The notes: a model not told the origin generated them from the letters alone. Shown: positions 12,236 through 21,318, counted from the stretch's first letter. The stretch is 64,000 nt of DNA from Ilex aquifolium (GCA_951799425.1 OX637391.1:48145069-48209068); one strand, 5' to 3'. Translations and numbers: made by a program.

Positions 12236-13123
12236 TTTTCTTTTACTTCCATTGTTGGAGCTTCCTTCTTCCCCTTAGAGGAGTGAAACTCTTCCACTTT
12301 TCTAGAGCTTTACCAAAGCCGTGAAGGGTGGAACGTGATTCACTCATTCTTTGTCAAAGATCGGCTCCTTGTTTAGCTATTTTACTTTAAAGCATTTCAC
12401 TTTTAGTGCTTGAGCATTTTACTTTGTAACACCTTTTGGGGATGAGTATCATTCATCATTCTAGCTTTACCATAGCTATGAAGGGTGAGTAGTCCTCATT
12501 CACTCTTTGGGAAGAGATGATAGATATGTAAAAGATTAATCCGGACATTATGTTTGTGTATCACCTTTATGCTTAAATGTTCTATACTCCACTTGATTTT
12601 TGGGTGATTGAATGCACCTAGCAAAGTAAAGGTACTTTGTATAATCAACGGATCTTTCTATGATAAATGGATGACTCCTACATGGAAAGATCCATTGATT
12701 CAAGGCAAGTACCCTAACTAACTCTTCATGACAAAATTTCAATGTCCACCATTATTGCACTTCATTCCTATCTTCCGATTAATTTGCCGTTGACACGGGA
12801 GTTAATTGAGTTATAAAGCATAAACATAATGCACCGGATAATCAACTACATATTCTGATTCCCGAACCAAAGAGTGTTTGTTACATTTAATCATCTTATA
12901 TTTTGTCTAGAAAAATACCCATTGGAAAGAATTTTACATTCTATCCAAAACTTCCCACAACTTCAAAATCATAATACTTCCAGTTACAAGTCTTTCTCAC
13001 TATTTACTTCAAAGAACACCAACCATAGTTCCCTGAGGATTCGACTCTGGACTCAAACCAGATTATTACTACAACTTGACCGCCTGCACTTGGGTGTACA
13101 CATTTCGGATCAAGTCAAGTTTT

Positions 13124-13141
13124 TGGCGCCGTTGCGGGGGA
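13124..13141 (+). promoter_or_regulatory. Primer-binding site of element A (tRNA-Asp)
   Basis: TGGCGCCGTTGCGGGGGA matches 17 of 18 bases of the complement of the plant tRNA-Asp 3' end. It lies six bases after the 5' LTR. This primer is characteristic of Athila elements. Confidence 0.9.
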
Positions 13142-13245
13142 ACCATAAAAGGTGCTCTTTTTAGAAAAAGGTGAAAAAAAAAAAAAAAAACCTCTCTTTT
13201 AGTATATATTTTTGCCTTATTGTGAATAATTTTGTTTTTTTTTTT

Positions 13246-16200
13246 ATGACTGACACCAAACGTCTCTTTCAAAATTTGCCTGTTGAATCTTCTGGGTCTG
13301 TAAATCAACTTGAACCACCTTCACCCAAATCAGAAGCCGATTCTTGTAACTTCAATATGGCAAATATTGACAGGCAGGGTGAAGATCATGTGAGAGAGGG
13401 GGAAGTACCCAACATTCGAACATTGCGGGATTACTTACATCCCACAAGGAATAGTGTCCCCTCTTGTTTTGTTTTTCCGGAGAATGCACCCCACTTCACT
13501 GTGAAGCCGGGGACAGTGCATTTATTGCCCGTGTTTCAGGGATTGGATACAGAAAATCCGTATCTGCATATCAAAGACTTCGAAGAAGTGTGTGGAACAT
13601 TTCAAGACAATTCTGAATTGACAAAAATGAAATTGTTTTCTTTCTCTTTGAGGGATAAAGCCAAACAATGGTTACATTCTTTAAAATCTCTTTCAATCCC
13701 TAATTGGCAGGCTCTACAGAATGAATTTTTCAGAAAATTCTTTCCTCTGCACCGCACTAATGCACTCAAAAGACAAATCATGAATTTTTCGATCAAAGAA
13801 GGGGAAACTTTTTATCAAAGCTGGGAGAGATTCAAAGATCTTCTCCAATCTTGTCCACACCATGCTTTTGAAGATTGGACTTTGGTAGGATTTTTCTATG
13901 ACTCCTTGCCCACTAGGTTACGACAGTTTGTCGAAATGATGGCTCAAGGAGAGTTCATGGGAAAAAGTCCGGAGGAGGCATTCAATTTTTTTGATACCAT
14001 ATCTGACAGTTCTCAAATGTGGGACTCAGCCTCTCCTACCACTGTAGAAGCCAAACCACCTACTTTCCAAGGGGGTAAGTATGTCTTGAGAGAAGATGAT
14101 GATCTTAGAGCAAAAATGTCCACTTTGTCTCGAAAGCTTGAAGCTTTAGAGATGAAAAAGGTCCATCAAGTTGATGTTGTCCCTCCCACAGAACAAGTGT
14201 GTGGGATTTGTGCACTAACAGGGCATCCTACTGGGGAATGCCCGACCATTCCGGCATTCAAAGAAGTTTTGTTGGAACAAACAAATGCCATTTCCAATTT
14301 CAACAAGCCTTACTCCAACCCATACTCTGAAACATACAATCCAGGGTGGCGGAACCACCCAAATTTTAGTTGGAGAAACACACAACCAACCCCCATGAAT
14401 CAGCAACAAAGTCCACAACAACCACCTCAAGGACCTCCACAATATCCTCATCAACAAGGGCCACCACAACCACCTCAAGGACCTCCACAATATCCTCCAT
14501 ATCAACCACCACACAAAAGGAACCTTGAAGATACATTGAATCAATTCATGCAAACCCAAATGAGCTATAACAATAGTTCTACTCAGGCTTTTATTGATTT
14601 CAAGGCCCAGACCACACAATCTTTTGAGGATCTCAAAGGCCACATTCAAAAGCTGACCCAGTCCATGAGCACACATGAGAAGGGAAAATTTCCTGCCCAA
14701 CCAAAGCCTCCACAAGGCCAATTTCAGGTGGGAAATCCATCAACTATGGAAACTCCACAAGACCAAGCCAAAACTGTCACCACATTGAGAAGTGGCAAAA
14801 AGATTGACAAGTCCATCAGAAACATGCTGATTCCAGACCCAAAACCAGTCTCAATTCCAGTCAACCCATTAAGTGAGCCAGAACTTGAAAAAAAAAATGA
14901 CTGTGATCCCATGATTGAACAAGAACCAGAGCCATCAAGGGAAGAAGAACCCTCGTATTCTATTCCTGCTCCTTTCCCTCATAGACTCAAGAGCATACAG
15001 AAAGCAAACAATCAGTCTGAAATTTACGAGCTTTTCAAGCAAGTAAAAATCAACATCCCACTTCTGGATGCAATCCAACAGGTTCCAGCTTATGCCAAGT
15101 TTCTAAAAGACTTGTGCACAGTCAAAAGAAGCCAAAATGTTCAAAAAAGAGCCTTCTTCACAGAACAAGCCAGTGCCTTACTTCAACAAAAAATTCCTTC
15201 AAAGTGCGAAGATCCAGGATGCCCCACTGTGTCATGTGTCATTGGAAATTTCAAAATTGAGCAAGCATTGTTAGACCTTGGAGCTAGTGTCAACTTGCTT
15301 CCTTTCTCTGTCTACCAGCAGTTGGGTTTAGGTGAACTGAAACCCACTTGCACCACACTCCAATTGGCAGATAGATCTGTAAAAATTCCTAGGGGTATTG
15401 TTGAAGATGTACTTGTCCAAGTGGATAATTTTGTCTTCCCTGTAGACTTCATTGTTCTAGATACTCATCCAGAAGTTCATTCAGAAACTCCAATTCCTGT
15501 CATTCTTGGTCGACCTTTTCTAGCAACCTCCAATGCACTAATCAATTGCAGGAATGGTATTATGAAATTGACTTTTGGGGATATGACTCTTGAAATGAAC
15601 GTCTTTGACATTGCAAAACACCCAAGAGAGTACGAGGAGGTGGGAGAAATAAATTCCATTGAGTCATTGATACAAGCACATCTGAATGACTCATTCTATG
15701 AGGATCTTAGTGAATCAACTTTGTCAAAATCTGACTCATCTGACTCTCTGGAACAAAACTCCATTGAGTGCCCTACCTTCAATGTGGGGACATGGGCTCC
15801 TAAATTTGAAGAAATTTCATCAAGTGGTACAAAACCACTATCTTCAAGTGACAGGCCACCAAAGCCTGAACTGAAACCGCTCCCATCTGATCTCAAGTAT
15901 GCATTTTTAGGTGAGGATAAATCTTACCCAGTGGTAATTTCTTCAAAAATCACAGACTTGCAAGAAGCTCAATTAATTGAAGTTCTTAAAAGTCATAAAA
16001 GCACCATTGGGTGGACCATCGCTGATTTGAAAGGTATAAGCCCGTTAATTTGTAATCATGCCATATACCTTGAAGAGGACTCAAAACCCTCTCGTCAAAT
16101 GCAGCGACGATTGAATCCTCACATGAAAGAGGTTGTGAGACTGGAAGTGCTCAAACTCCTGGATGCAGGGATAATTTTTCCTATCTCCGATAGCAAATGG

Positions 16201-17175
16201 GTTAGTCCAACCCAAGTTGTACCAAAGAAATCTGGAGTCACAGTAGTCAAAAATGATGCAAATGAACTCGTGCCAACACGAGTCGTCACAGGATGGCGAA
16301 TGTGCATTGACTATCGAAAACTCAATCTGGTGACTAGAAAAGACCATTTTCCTCTTCCCTTCCTTGACCAAGTCCTCGAGAGAATAGCAGGCCATGAATT
16401 TTACTGTTTCCTGGATGGGTATTCCGGATACAATCAAATTGAGATAGCTCTGAATGACCAAGAAAAGACCACATTCACATGTCCATTTGGCACCTTTGCA
16501 TTCAAAAGGATGCCATTCGGACTTTGTAACGCTCCTGCAACATTTCAAAGATGTATGCTGAGCTTGTTCAGTGACATGGTCGAAAATTTTTTGGAAATCT
16601 TCATGGATGATTTCTCGGTATATGGTGACTCATTTGATTTGTGTCTAGCTAACCTAGAAAAAGTTTTGATGAGATGCAAAGAGGCAAATCTGGTGCTTAA
16701 CTGGGAGAAATGTCATTTCATGGTGAATCAAGGCATTGTCTTGGGTCACATTGTGTCGTCTGAAGGCATGAAAGTTGATAAAGCAAAAATTGATTTGATA
16801 AGGAATCTTCCTGCTCCTAGGGTTGTAAAGGATGTTCGATCATTCTTAGGTCATGCAGGATTCTACAGAAGGTTCATAAAAGACTTCAGCACCATAGCAA
16901 AACCTATGTGTCATCTTTTGAGTCAGGATGTCATTTTCGACTGGAATGAAGCGTGCCAAAAATCCTTTGACAAACTCAAAGGCATGTTGATTTCTGCCCC
17001 AATAATGCAACCTCCTGACTGGACTCTACCCTTTGAATTGATGTGTGATGCTAGTGACTATGCTGTAGGTGCTGTTTTGGGACAAAGAAAAGATAAGAAG
17101 CCACATGTGATTTACTATGCAAGTAAAACTTTAAATGATGCCCTTAAACCCAATTTTGGTGATCGAAATTTTTGA
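13246..17175 (+). CDS. Athila gag-protease-reverse transcriptase polyprotein, truncated in RNase H
   Basis: I place the start at the ATG at 13246 (MTDTKRLFQ) because the longer frame upstream begins in a poly-A stretch and would give only a lysine run. Gag carries [19 protein letters not shown] and a capsid-like core, then a C-x2-C-x4-H-x4-C knuckle (about 14198-14242), a proline/glutamine-rich linker and [14 protein letters not shown]. Protease shows [13 protein letters not shown] (about 15265). Reverse transcriptase shows [25 protein letters not shown] and FMDDFSVYG (about 16600). RNase H begins with [15 protein letters not shown] (about 17041) and is cut off after SKTLNDA; ten unrelated-frame codons follow to the stop. 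Compared with element B about 690 bp are missing at this junction, removing most of RNase H and the integrase zinc finger. Gag, protease and RT are open and could still be made. Confidence 0.9.
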   Translation: MTDTKRLFQNLPVESSGSVNQLEPPSPKSEADSCNFNMANIDRQGEDHVREGEVPNIRTLRDYLHPTRNSVPSCFVFPENAPHFTVKPGTVHLLPVFQGLDTENPYLHIKDFEEVCGTFQDNSELTKMKLFSFSLRDKAKQWLHSLKSLSIPNWQALQNEFFRKFFPLHRTNALKRQIMNFSIKEGETFYQSWERFKDLLQSCPHHAFEDWTLVGFFYDSLPTRLRQFVEMMAQGEFMGKSPEEAFNFFDTISDSSQMWDSASPTTVEAKPPTFQGGKYVLREDDDLRAKMSTLSRKLEALEMKKVHQVDVVPPTEQVCGICALTGHPTGECPTIPAFKEVLLEQTNAISNFNKPYSNPYSETYNPGWRNHPNFSWRNTQPTPMNQQQSPQQPPQGPPQYPHQQGPPQPPQGPPQYPPYQPPHKRNLEDTLNQFMQTQMSYNNSSTQAFIDFKAQTTQSFEDLKGHIQKLTQSMSTHEKGKFPAQPKPPQGQFQVGNPSTMETPQDQAKTVTTLRSGKKIDKSIRNMLIPDPKPVSIPVNPLSEPELEKKNDCDPMIEQEPEPSREEEPSYSIPAPFPHRLKSIQKANNQSEIYELFKQVKINIPLLDAIQQVPAYAKFLKDLCTVKRSQNVQKRAFFTEQASALLQQKIPSKCEDPGCPTVSCVIGNFKIEQALLDLGASVNLLPFSVYQQLGLGELKPTCTTLQLADRSVKIPRGIVEDVLVQVDNFVFPVDFIVLDTHPEVHSETPIPVILGRPFLATSNALINCRNGIMKLTFGDMTLEMNVFDIAKHPREYEEVGEINSIESLIQAHLNDSFYEDLSESTLSKSDSSDSLEQNSIECPTFNVGTWAPKFEEISSSGTKPLSSSDRPPKPELKPLPSDLKYAFLGEDKSYPVVISSKITDLQEAQLIEVLKSHKSTIGWTIADLKGISPLICNHAIYLEEDSKPSRQMQRRLNPHMKEVVRLEVLKLLDAGIIFPISDSKWVSPTQVVPKKSGVTVVKNDANELVPTRVVTGWRMCIDYRKLNLVTRKDHFPLPFLDQVLERIAGHEFYCFLDGYSGYNQIEIALNDQEKTTFTCPFGTFAFKRMPFGLCNAPATFQRCMLSLFSDMVENFLEIFMDDFSVYGDSFDLCLANLEKVLMRCKEANLVLNWEKCHFMVNQGIVLGHIVSSEGMKVDKAKIDLIRNLPAPRVVKDVRSFLGHAGFYRRFIKDFSTIAKPMCHLLSQDVIFDWNEACQKSFDKLKGMLISAPIMQPPDWTLPFELMCDASDYAVGAVLGQRKDKKPHVIYYASKTLNDALKPNFGDRNF

Positions 17176-18157
17176 CTGTTGGGGTATCGATTTTATGGGA
17201 CCATTTCCCCCCTCCTTTGGCTATCTATACATTTTAGTAGCCGTAGACTATGTATCCAAATGGGTTGAAGCAATTCCATGTCGAAATAATGATCATCAAA
17301 CAGTGATCAAGTTTTTAAAAGAAAATATTTTATCTCGGTTTGGAATTCCAAAATCCATTATAAGTGATGGGGGTTCTCATTTTTGCAATCGTCCCTTCTG
17401 AAATTTAATGAAAAAATACTTGATTTTTCACAAAATTGCAACCCCTTATCATCCACAGACCAGTGGACAAGCTGAGTTAGCTAATCGGGAGATCAAATTA
17501 ATTTTGGAAAAAACGGTGAACCCAGATCGCAAAGATTGGTCATTAAGACTAACTGATGCGCTCTGGGCATACCGAACTGCTTTTAAAACAATTTTGGGCA
17601 TGTCTCCCTATCGATTAGTCTATGGAAAGCCATGTCACTTGCCTGTGGAATTGGAACATAGGGCATACTGGGCTATTAAAGCAATGAATTTTGACTTAGA
17701 CAAGGCTGGACTGTCACGGAAGCTTCAGATTAATGAATTGGAGGAATTGAGAAATGAAGCATATGAAAATGCTAAGATTGCAAAAACCAGGATGAAAATT
17801 TTTCATGACAAGAACATAGTGCGAAAATCTTTTGAACCTGATCAAAAGGTTCTACTTTTCAATTCGAGACTTCGCCTATTTCCTGGTAAGTTGAAATCAA
17901 GATGGACTGGACCATACATTGTTAAAAAGGTATTTGAACATGGGGCAGTGGAAGTGGAGAACCCATCAAACGGTAACATTTTTACCGTCAATGGTCAGAG
18001 ATTAAAACCCTTTGTGGAGAATTTTGTCCAAAATGTGGAGACCATTTTTTTAATGGATCCAGAAAGTATCTCCGGATATCACTCCGGAGATTACGCTTGC
18101 CGACACAAAAAAGGGTCGGGTCAGTCAGACACCCGACACGATGGAATGCCTTTATAA
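17138..18157 (+). pseudogene. Integrase core and C-terminus of element A, frameshifted and with a nonsense codon
   Basis: The frame holds the catalytic D of [10 protein letters not shown], the second D of SDGGSHF and the E of [10 protein letters not shown], then a GPY-type C-terminal module with [11 protein letters not shown]. It is out of frame with the upstream polyprotein because of the deletion near 17140 and has a TGA at 17399-17401 just after CNRPF. The HHCC zinc-binding region is absent. The frame closes with TAA inside the TATA-like sequence at 18151-18158, so the end of pol overlaps the proposed start of the downstream transcription unit. Confidence 0.85.
18068..18137 (+). promoter_or_regulatory. 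Two stem-loops at the pol/3'-cassette junction
   Basis: ATCTCCGGA (18068-18076) and TCCGGAGAT (18083-18091) form a perfect 9-bp stem with a 6-base loop. GTCGGGT (18115-18121) and ACCCGAC (18131-18137) form a 7-bp stem with a 9-base loop. Both lie in the last codons of integrase. A role in RNA processing or translation is inference. Confidence 0.55.
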
Positions 18158-18300
18158 GGCTCCCATCGCTTTTTTTTTTTTTTTTCTTTTTTTTCTTTTC
18201 CTCACCACACCTTTACTCTTTTCTTTTCTTTTTCTTCTTCTGCTTCTTCTCTTTTCTTCTTCTTCTCCACTGCATCTGGTCTTCTGTACCACGATCCAAC
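18145..18300 (+). promoter_or_regulatory. Possible internal promoter 1: TATA-like site and CT-rich leader
   Basis: GGAATGCCTTTATAAGGC (18145-18162) contains TTTATAAGG and is followed by more than 100 bases of T/C-rich sequence, as in plant TATA plus Y-patch promoters. The same arrangement, with GGAATGCCTTTATTAGGC, opens the second cassette at 19618, which argues for function of the shared block. No transcript evidence is available here. Confidence 0.45.
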
Positions 18301-18313
18301 CCATAACAGTACC

Positions 18314-18460
18314 ATGTCTGCATTTTTCGATGACCCTATCCTCCTTCTCATGATCTACATTTGTTTGTATTATTTACTTATGGCTGTTCTTCTTCGGGCC
18401 GCACTGATGATCAAGGGTTTTTGTCCCAATGAAAACCCAGACCACCCCAAAGATGCTTAA
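18314..18460 (+). CDS. 48-residue membrane microprotein, cassette 1
   Basis: The short frame begins MSAFFDDPILLLMIYICL. After a short acidic N-terminus it has one long hydrophobic stretch (about residues 8-33), suggesting a single membrane span, then a short polar tail ending NENPDHPKDA. A paralogue of 43 residues sits at the same place in cassette 2 (19786-19917). Both share M-x4-DDP, a Cys-Leu-Tyr-rich span and N-P-D-x-P near the end. It lies between the CT-rich leader and a 3' splice-site-like signal. I do not recognise a family; small single-span proteins also occur in plant RNA virus movement blocks, but no homology is claimed. Conservation between the copies is the main support. Confidence 0.55.
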   Translation: MSAFFDDPILLLMIYICLYYLLMAVLLRAALMIKGFCPNENPDHPKDA

Positions 18461-18465
18461 TCTCT

Positions 18466-18509
18466 GTTTTTTTTTGGTATAGGTCATCGGCGATTGAACA
18501 GATCTCCAC
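18466..18509 (+). promoter_or_regulatory. 3' splice-site-like signal, cassette 1
   Basis: A T-rich run ends in GGTATAG at 18482 and is followed by GTCATCGGCGATTGAACAG. The second cassette has TTTTGTTTGTAG ending at 19946 followed by GTTTCGGCAGATGAACAG. The conserved boundary suggests a spliced subgenomic RNA joined just upstream of the large cassette ORF; this is inference. Confidence 0.45.
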
Positions 18510-18552
18510 AATTAACTGCGTATTCAAGCTCTACAAACCGAAAAACTCGAAA

Positions 18553-18589
18553 CATTGGGGACAATGTTCAGTCTAGGTTGGGGGGTGAG
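18553..18589 (+). promoter_or_regulatory. Internal polypurine-tract-like motif of element A
   Basis: CATTGGGGACAATGTTCAG followed by GGTTGGGGGGTGAG matches motifs after pol in element B (47760-47796) and element C (62315-62352). It resembles the 3' polypurine tract at 22746-22759. Direct imperfect repeats containing GTTGATCTGC follow at 18590-18640. Confidence 0.6.
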
Positions 18590-18745
18590 ATCTACAGTTT
18601 ACAATAGTTGATCTGCAGTTTACAGTAGTTGATCTGCGCAGGTTGAACCCGTAAAATTTTTTGTAAATTTTTTTTGTTTTTATTGTTGTATCTGTTCATA
18701 TTATGTACCTTGTATTAATGATAATATCTGTGGGTCAGTTTTGAT

Positions 18746-18766
18746 CGTCTTTGTGACTGGAAGACG
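18746..18766 (+). promoter_or_regulatory. Stem-loop 15 bases upstream of the cassette 1 ORF
   Basis: CGTCTT (18746-18751) pairs with AAGACG (18761-18766) across TGTGACTGG. The same loop with a shorter stem is at 20418-20436 before the cassette 2 ORF. Its place next to both start codons suggests a translational or RNA-binding role. Confidence 0.5.
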
Positions 18767-18781
18767 TAAAAAAACCAGATA

Positions 18782-19213
18782 ATGGGTCATAGAGTATCAA
18801 TCATGGATGTAAATCTTTTTTGGTTTAGTCTAGGAGTCCTACGTACTTTTCCATCTGATGTACATACCATGATCATGAGAAAAGCAAGATTAGTAAGGAA
18901 GGCTGAAATCAAAGAAAAACAAGTGAAACCCCTCTGTGGCCGAAGCAGTTATTCTAAACGTCGTCGTGCTACACGACTTGGTGCCTGTAAACAGTGTGGC
19001 AGATACTTTCATGAGAAAAGATACAACAAATGTTCTGAACCAATTTCCGGTCGCGCAACCGATCGATTAAACTGGATAAAACATGGGCTGAGTAAGGATT
19101 ACCCTGATACGCCATGCTATTCCGGTACTGTGCTTAACCGATTTGTGAGAGAGGAAGTTGGGAGAGTTACTAGTTGTCCATTTTACACAGATACGGAGGG
19201 GGAATCGGATTGA
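18782..19213 (+). CDS. Cysteine-rich basic protein resembling plant betaflexivirus nucleic-acid-binding proteins, copy 1 (143 aa)
   Basis: The ORF starts MGHRVSIMDVNLFWFSLGVL. A second in-frame Met at codon 8 aligns with the Met of copy 2 and could be the true start. Residues 12-40 include FPSDVHTMIMRKAR. Residues 52-66 hold GRSSYSKRRRATRLG, an arginine-rich stretch that could be a nuclear-localisation or RNA-binding signal. It runs into C-x2-C-x4-H-x6-C (CKQCGRYFHEKRYNKC), a probable zinc-binding finger unlike the gag knuckle. The C-terminal third has SGRATDRLNWI, HGLSKDYPDTP and an acidic end. The GRS-Y-RRA-LG-C-x2-C order matches what I know of cysteine-rich nucleic-acid-binding proteins of carlaviruses and relatives, some of which suppress RNA silencing. 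That relationship is inferred from the pattern, not from a search. It occupies the envelope position of an Athila element. Confidence 0.7.
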   Translation: MGHRVSIMDVNLFWFSLGVLRTFPSDVHTMIMRKARLVRKAEIKEKQVKPLCGRSSYSKRRRATRLGACKQCGRYFHEKRYNKCSEPISGRATDRLNWIKHGLSKDYPDTPCYSGTVLNRFVREEVGRVTSCPFYTDTEGESD

Positions 19214-19582
19214 CCTCTGTGGAAAAGTGTACTGAGGTTGGGAATGAGAGCTGAAGGTCCGAGTCTGTAAATTTTATTTTATTTTATTTTTTTATGTTCT
19301 GTACAAACTCTTTTGCATATCACTTTCTTTTGTTGTATAATTTTGTTGTTCCTAGTTTCAGATATTGGTGCATGAGTCAAAGCTCAAGTGCGAGGTGTTC
19401 TCTTACCCTACTCATTTTTATTACTATGCACCATTATTGCGCCTGCTGCTATTATTGCGCCTGCCGACACTGCCGAAAGTAAAGTTAGAAAAAAAAAAGG
19501 GGGGGGGGGCCTCCCACTGCCTTTCTTCTTCTTTTTTTTTCTTTTCTTCTGCCTGCCAGCTCCTGCCGACACTTTCTTATAT
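19214..19582 (+). other. Untranslated part of cassette 1, with a block shared with element B
   Basis: The stretch has TTTTA repeats, then a 24-base block at 19389-19412 identical to 47693-47716 of element B, then low-complexity A, G10 and CT runs. No gene is seen. Confidence 0.6.
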
Positions 19583-19605
19583 TAAAAAAAAAAAAAAAAA
19601 AAAAA
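19583..19605 (+). repeat. Poly(A) tract at the boundary of cassettes 1 and 2
   Basis: About 23 consecutive A residues lie just before the second GGAATGCCTTTAT promoter-like block. Further A runs occur at 20321-20343 and 21291-21318. They could be relics of polyadenylated RNA copied back into the element. Confidence 0.6.
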
Positions 19606-19617
19606 AACAAAAATCTG

Positions 19618-19785
19618 AGGAATGCCTTTATTAGGCCTTCCACCTTTTTCTTTTTCTTCCACCATCACCGGTGTTGGTTCCCCCCTTTTCTCTTTCCCTT
19701 ATCTTCTTCTCTTTCTTTTTCTTCTCTTCTTCTTCGTCGTCGTTCTTTCTGTTCTCTGTAAAAACAACTCACCCCCTGTAAATCC
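19618..19785 (+). promoter_or_regulatory. Possible internal promoter 2: TATA-like site and CT-rich leader
   Basis: GGAATGCCTTTATTAGGC opens the second cassette, with TTTATTAGG at 19627-19635 and a long CT-rich leader up to the microprotein ATG. It parallels 18145-18300. Confidence 0.4.
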
Positions 19786-19917
19786 ATGACCATATACGCC
19801 GACGATCCAGTCTTTTGTTTAATAATTTGTCTTATATGTTTGTATGTGTACCTGGGTGCTCTTTGTGTTCTCACACTTAGGATGAGGAGTTTCCAGAGAA
19901 ACCCAGATATTCCTTGA
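19786..19917 (+). CDS. 43-residue membrane microprotein, cassette 2
   Basis: The frame begins MTIYADDPVFCLIICLIC. Hydrophobic residues from about 9 to 30 form one likely membrane span rich in Cys, Leu and Tyr, followed by a basic stretch LRMRSFQRNPDIP. It is the paralogue of the 48-residue ORF at 18314-18460: DDP, CLY in the span and NPD-x-P are shared, and the distance to the splice-site-like signal downstream is comparable. The frame is too short to be convincing alone; the paired conservation supports it. Function is unknown. Confidence 0.5.
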   Translation: MTIYADDPVFCLIICLICLYVYLGALCVLTLRMRSFQRNPDIP

Positions 19918-19931
19918 GTTGAGTAATTGTT

Positions 19932-19975
19932 GTATTTTGTTTGTAGGTTTCGGCAGATGAACAGATCTGTACCTT
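19932..19975 (+). promoter_or_regulatory. 3' splice-site-like signal, cassette 2
   Basis: TATTTTGTTTGTAG ends at 19946 and is followed by GTTTCGGCAGATGAACAGAT, matching cassette 1 at 18483 after a similar T-rich tract. Confidence 0.45.
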
Positions 19976-20417
19976 ACAACCTTATCTCCACTAGCCCACT
20001 AGTGCTAGTGTTGTAAGTATTGCTTGTTTGTAATTTCATTTATATATATATTTGAAATTTGATATCTACAGCTTGTGATTCTCATGGCTATTTGTCTTTA
20101 TAAGATTCCTTGTGAATTTGCTATGCCCTCCAATGACTATGTTGTAATTGCTGTTACAGTAAGATCTGATAATTTGCCAAATAATCCTCCTCAATCCTAT
20201 GTATTCTGGGTTTATTCCTTCTTCGTTAATTTGTTTGTTTCATCCTAAATCTTCTTCCTTCCGCTTGTATTTTGGTATACTTTCTCTAGTTTCGTATTTG
20301 TAATTTTAGTTTTAGATCTGAAAAAAAAAAAAAAAAAAAAAAATTATTTTTTTTGGATCGCGTTTTTTTTAGTATTTGTACCTGTATTTCATGATCACAT
20401 CGGATGCAGCTTCAACT

Positions 20418-20436
20418 GTCTTTGTGACTGGCAGAC
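20418..20436 (+). promoter_or_regulatory. Stem-loop upstream of the cassette 2 ORF
   Basis: GTCT and AGAC enclose TTGTGACTGGC, the same loop as at 18746-18766. The ATG follows at 20455. The two upstream regions also share AACCAGATA. Confidence 0.45.
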
Positions 20437-20454
20437 GTTAAAGAACCAGATAGA

Positions 20455-20880
20455 ATGTCTTTAGTCTTAGCAAGCATGGATCCTAAACTTTTTTGGTTTA
20501 GTCTAGGAGTTTTACGCATTTTCCCATCTGATGTGCATGCTGTGATAATGAGAAAAGCAAGGGATGTGAGAAAAATTGAGATCCGAGAGAAACAACAACA
20601 ACCATTGTGTGGCAGAAGCAATTTTGCTAAACATCGTCGTTCCAAACGACTGGGTGCTTGTTACCATTGTGGCAGGATATTTCATATGAAAAAACATAAT
20701 CAGTGTTCTGAACCAATTTCGGGTCGTGCAACCGATCGATTAAACTGGATAGTGTATGGGCTGAGTAAGGATTATCCTGACACACCATCTTATGCCAGTC
20801 CGGGACTTACAAGTTATGTGCGACAAGAAGTTGGAAGGGTCACTGATAATGACATAGATCCAAGCGATGACTCGGATTAG
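20455..20880 (+). CDS. Cysteine-rich basic protein resembling plant betaflexivirus nucleic-acid-binding proteins, copy 2 (141 aa)
   Basis: The frame starts MSLVLASMDPKLFWFSLGVL and aligns without a gap to copy 1 (18782-19213) over most of its length; I count roughly two thirds identical residues. Conserved blocks are LFWFSLGVLR-x-FPSDVH, IMRKAR, PLCGRS, RLGAC-x2-CGR-x-FH, CSEPISGRATDRLNWI, GLSKDYPDTP and VR-x-EVGRVT. The finger is C-x2-C-x4-H-x6-C (CYHCGRIFHMKKHNQC). The tail is acidic (DPSDDSD). Differences cluster in the N-terminal seven residues, the centre of the basic region and the C-terminus. Both copies remain open in an element whose pol is broken, which hints at selection on these proteins. 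A silencing-suppressor or RNA-binding role is inference from the family resemblance. Confidence 0.7.
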   Translation: MSLVLASMDPKLFWFSLGVLRIFPSDVHAVIMRKARDVRKIEIREKQQQPLCGRSNFAKHRRSKRLGACYHCGRIFHMKKHNQCSEPISGRATDRLNWIVYGLSKDYPDTPSYASPGLTSYVRQEVGRVTDNDIDPSDDSD

Positions 20881-20993
20881 ATTTTGACTATAAAAACAAA
20901 GCTGTGGAAAAATGTGTTTTGGAATGAAGGTTAAGGGTCTGAACTCTTTTGTAAAATATTTTTGTACAAAGTCTGGTTGTTGAAATAAAAATA

Positions 20994-21255
20994 TGGGCCG
21001 AGTAAGGAACGTCCCGAACTACCAACTAACAGTGTAGGTAGGGATTTGATCCTGAGACGCCATAAATTTCCAAGTTCAATTTGTGCATTTTATCTTCTTT
21101 CAATTCTCATAGATAAATGAGTATGTGGGCGGAGTAAGGAATGTCCTAAAATGCCAACCTGTAGTGTGGGTAGGGACTTATCCTGAGACGCCATAGTTTT
21201 TCAAGTTTAATTGGTGCATCTAGTCTTCTTTCAATTTTCATAGATAAATGAGTAT
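20994..21255 (+). repeat. Tandem ~130-bp repeat containing decayed cassette-ORF sequence
   Basis: Two copies start TGGGCCGAGTAAGGAACGTC and TGGGCGGAGTAAGGAATGTC and both end near AGATAAATGAGTATGT. The first bases match the codons for GLSKD in the two cassette ORFs (TGGGCTGAGTAAGGATTA), and TCCTGAGACGCCAT resembles the following CCTGATACGCCAT. They may be remnants of further ORF copies. Confidence 0.55.
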
Positions 21256-21318
21256 GTTTATAATTTTGAATTTTATTTTTCTTGTTTTCTAAAAAAAAAC
21301 AAAAAAAAAAAAAAAAAA

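Larger units (their letters stand above)
11332..13117 (+). repeat. 5' LTR of element A
   Basis: It starts TGATTAACCC and ends GATCAAGTCA just before the primer site. It contains a 42-bp repeat block upstream of the TATA box and five hairpin-bearing repeats downstream. It is practically identical to the copy at 22760-24545. Confidence 0.95.

Noticed and set aside
14215..16548. Long minus-strand frames (168 and 155 codons) inside gag-pol of element A
   Set aside because: They are antisense shadows of a clear gag-pol frame and have no domain.
18782..19213. Cassette finger as an ordinary gag zinc knuckle
   Set aside because: Gag knuckles here are C-x2-C-x4-H-x4-C in a different context; the cassette finger is C-x2-C-x4-H-x6-C after an Arg-rich block, and each element already has a gag knuckle upstream.
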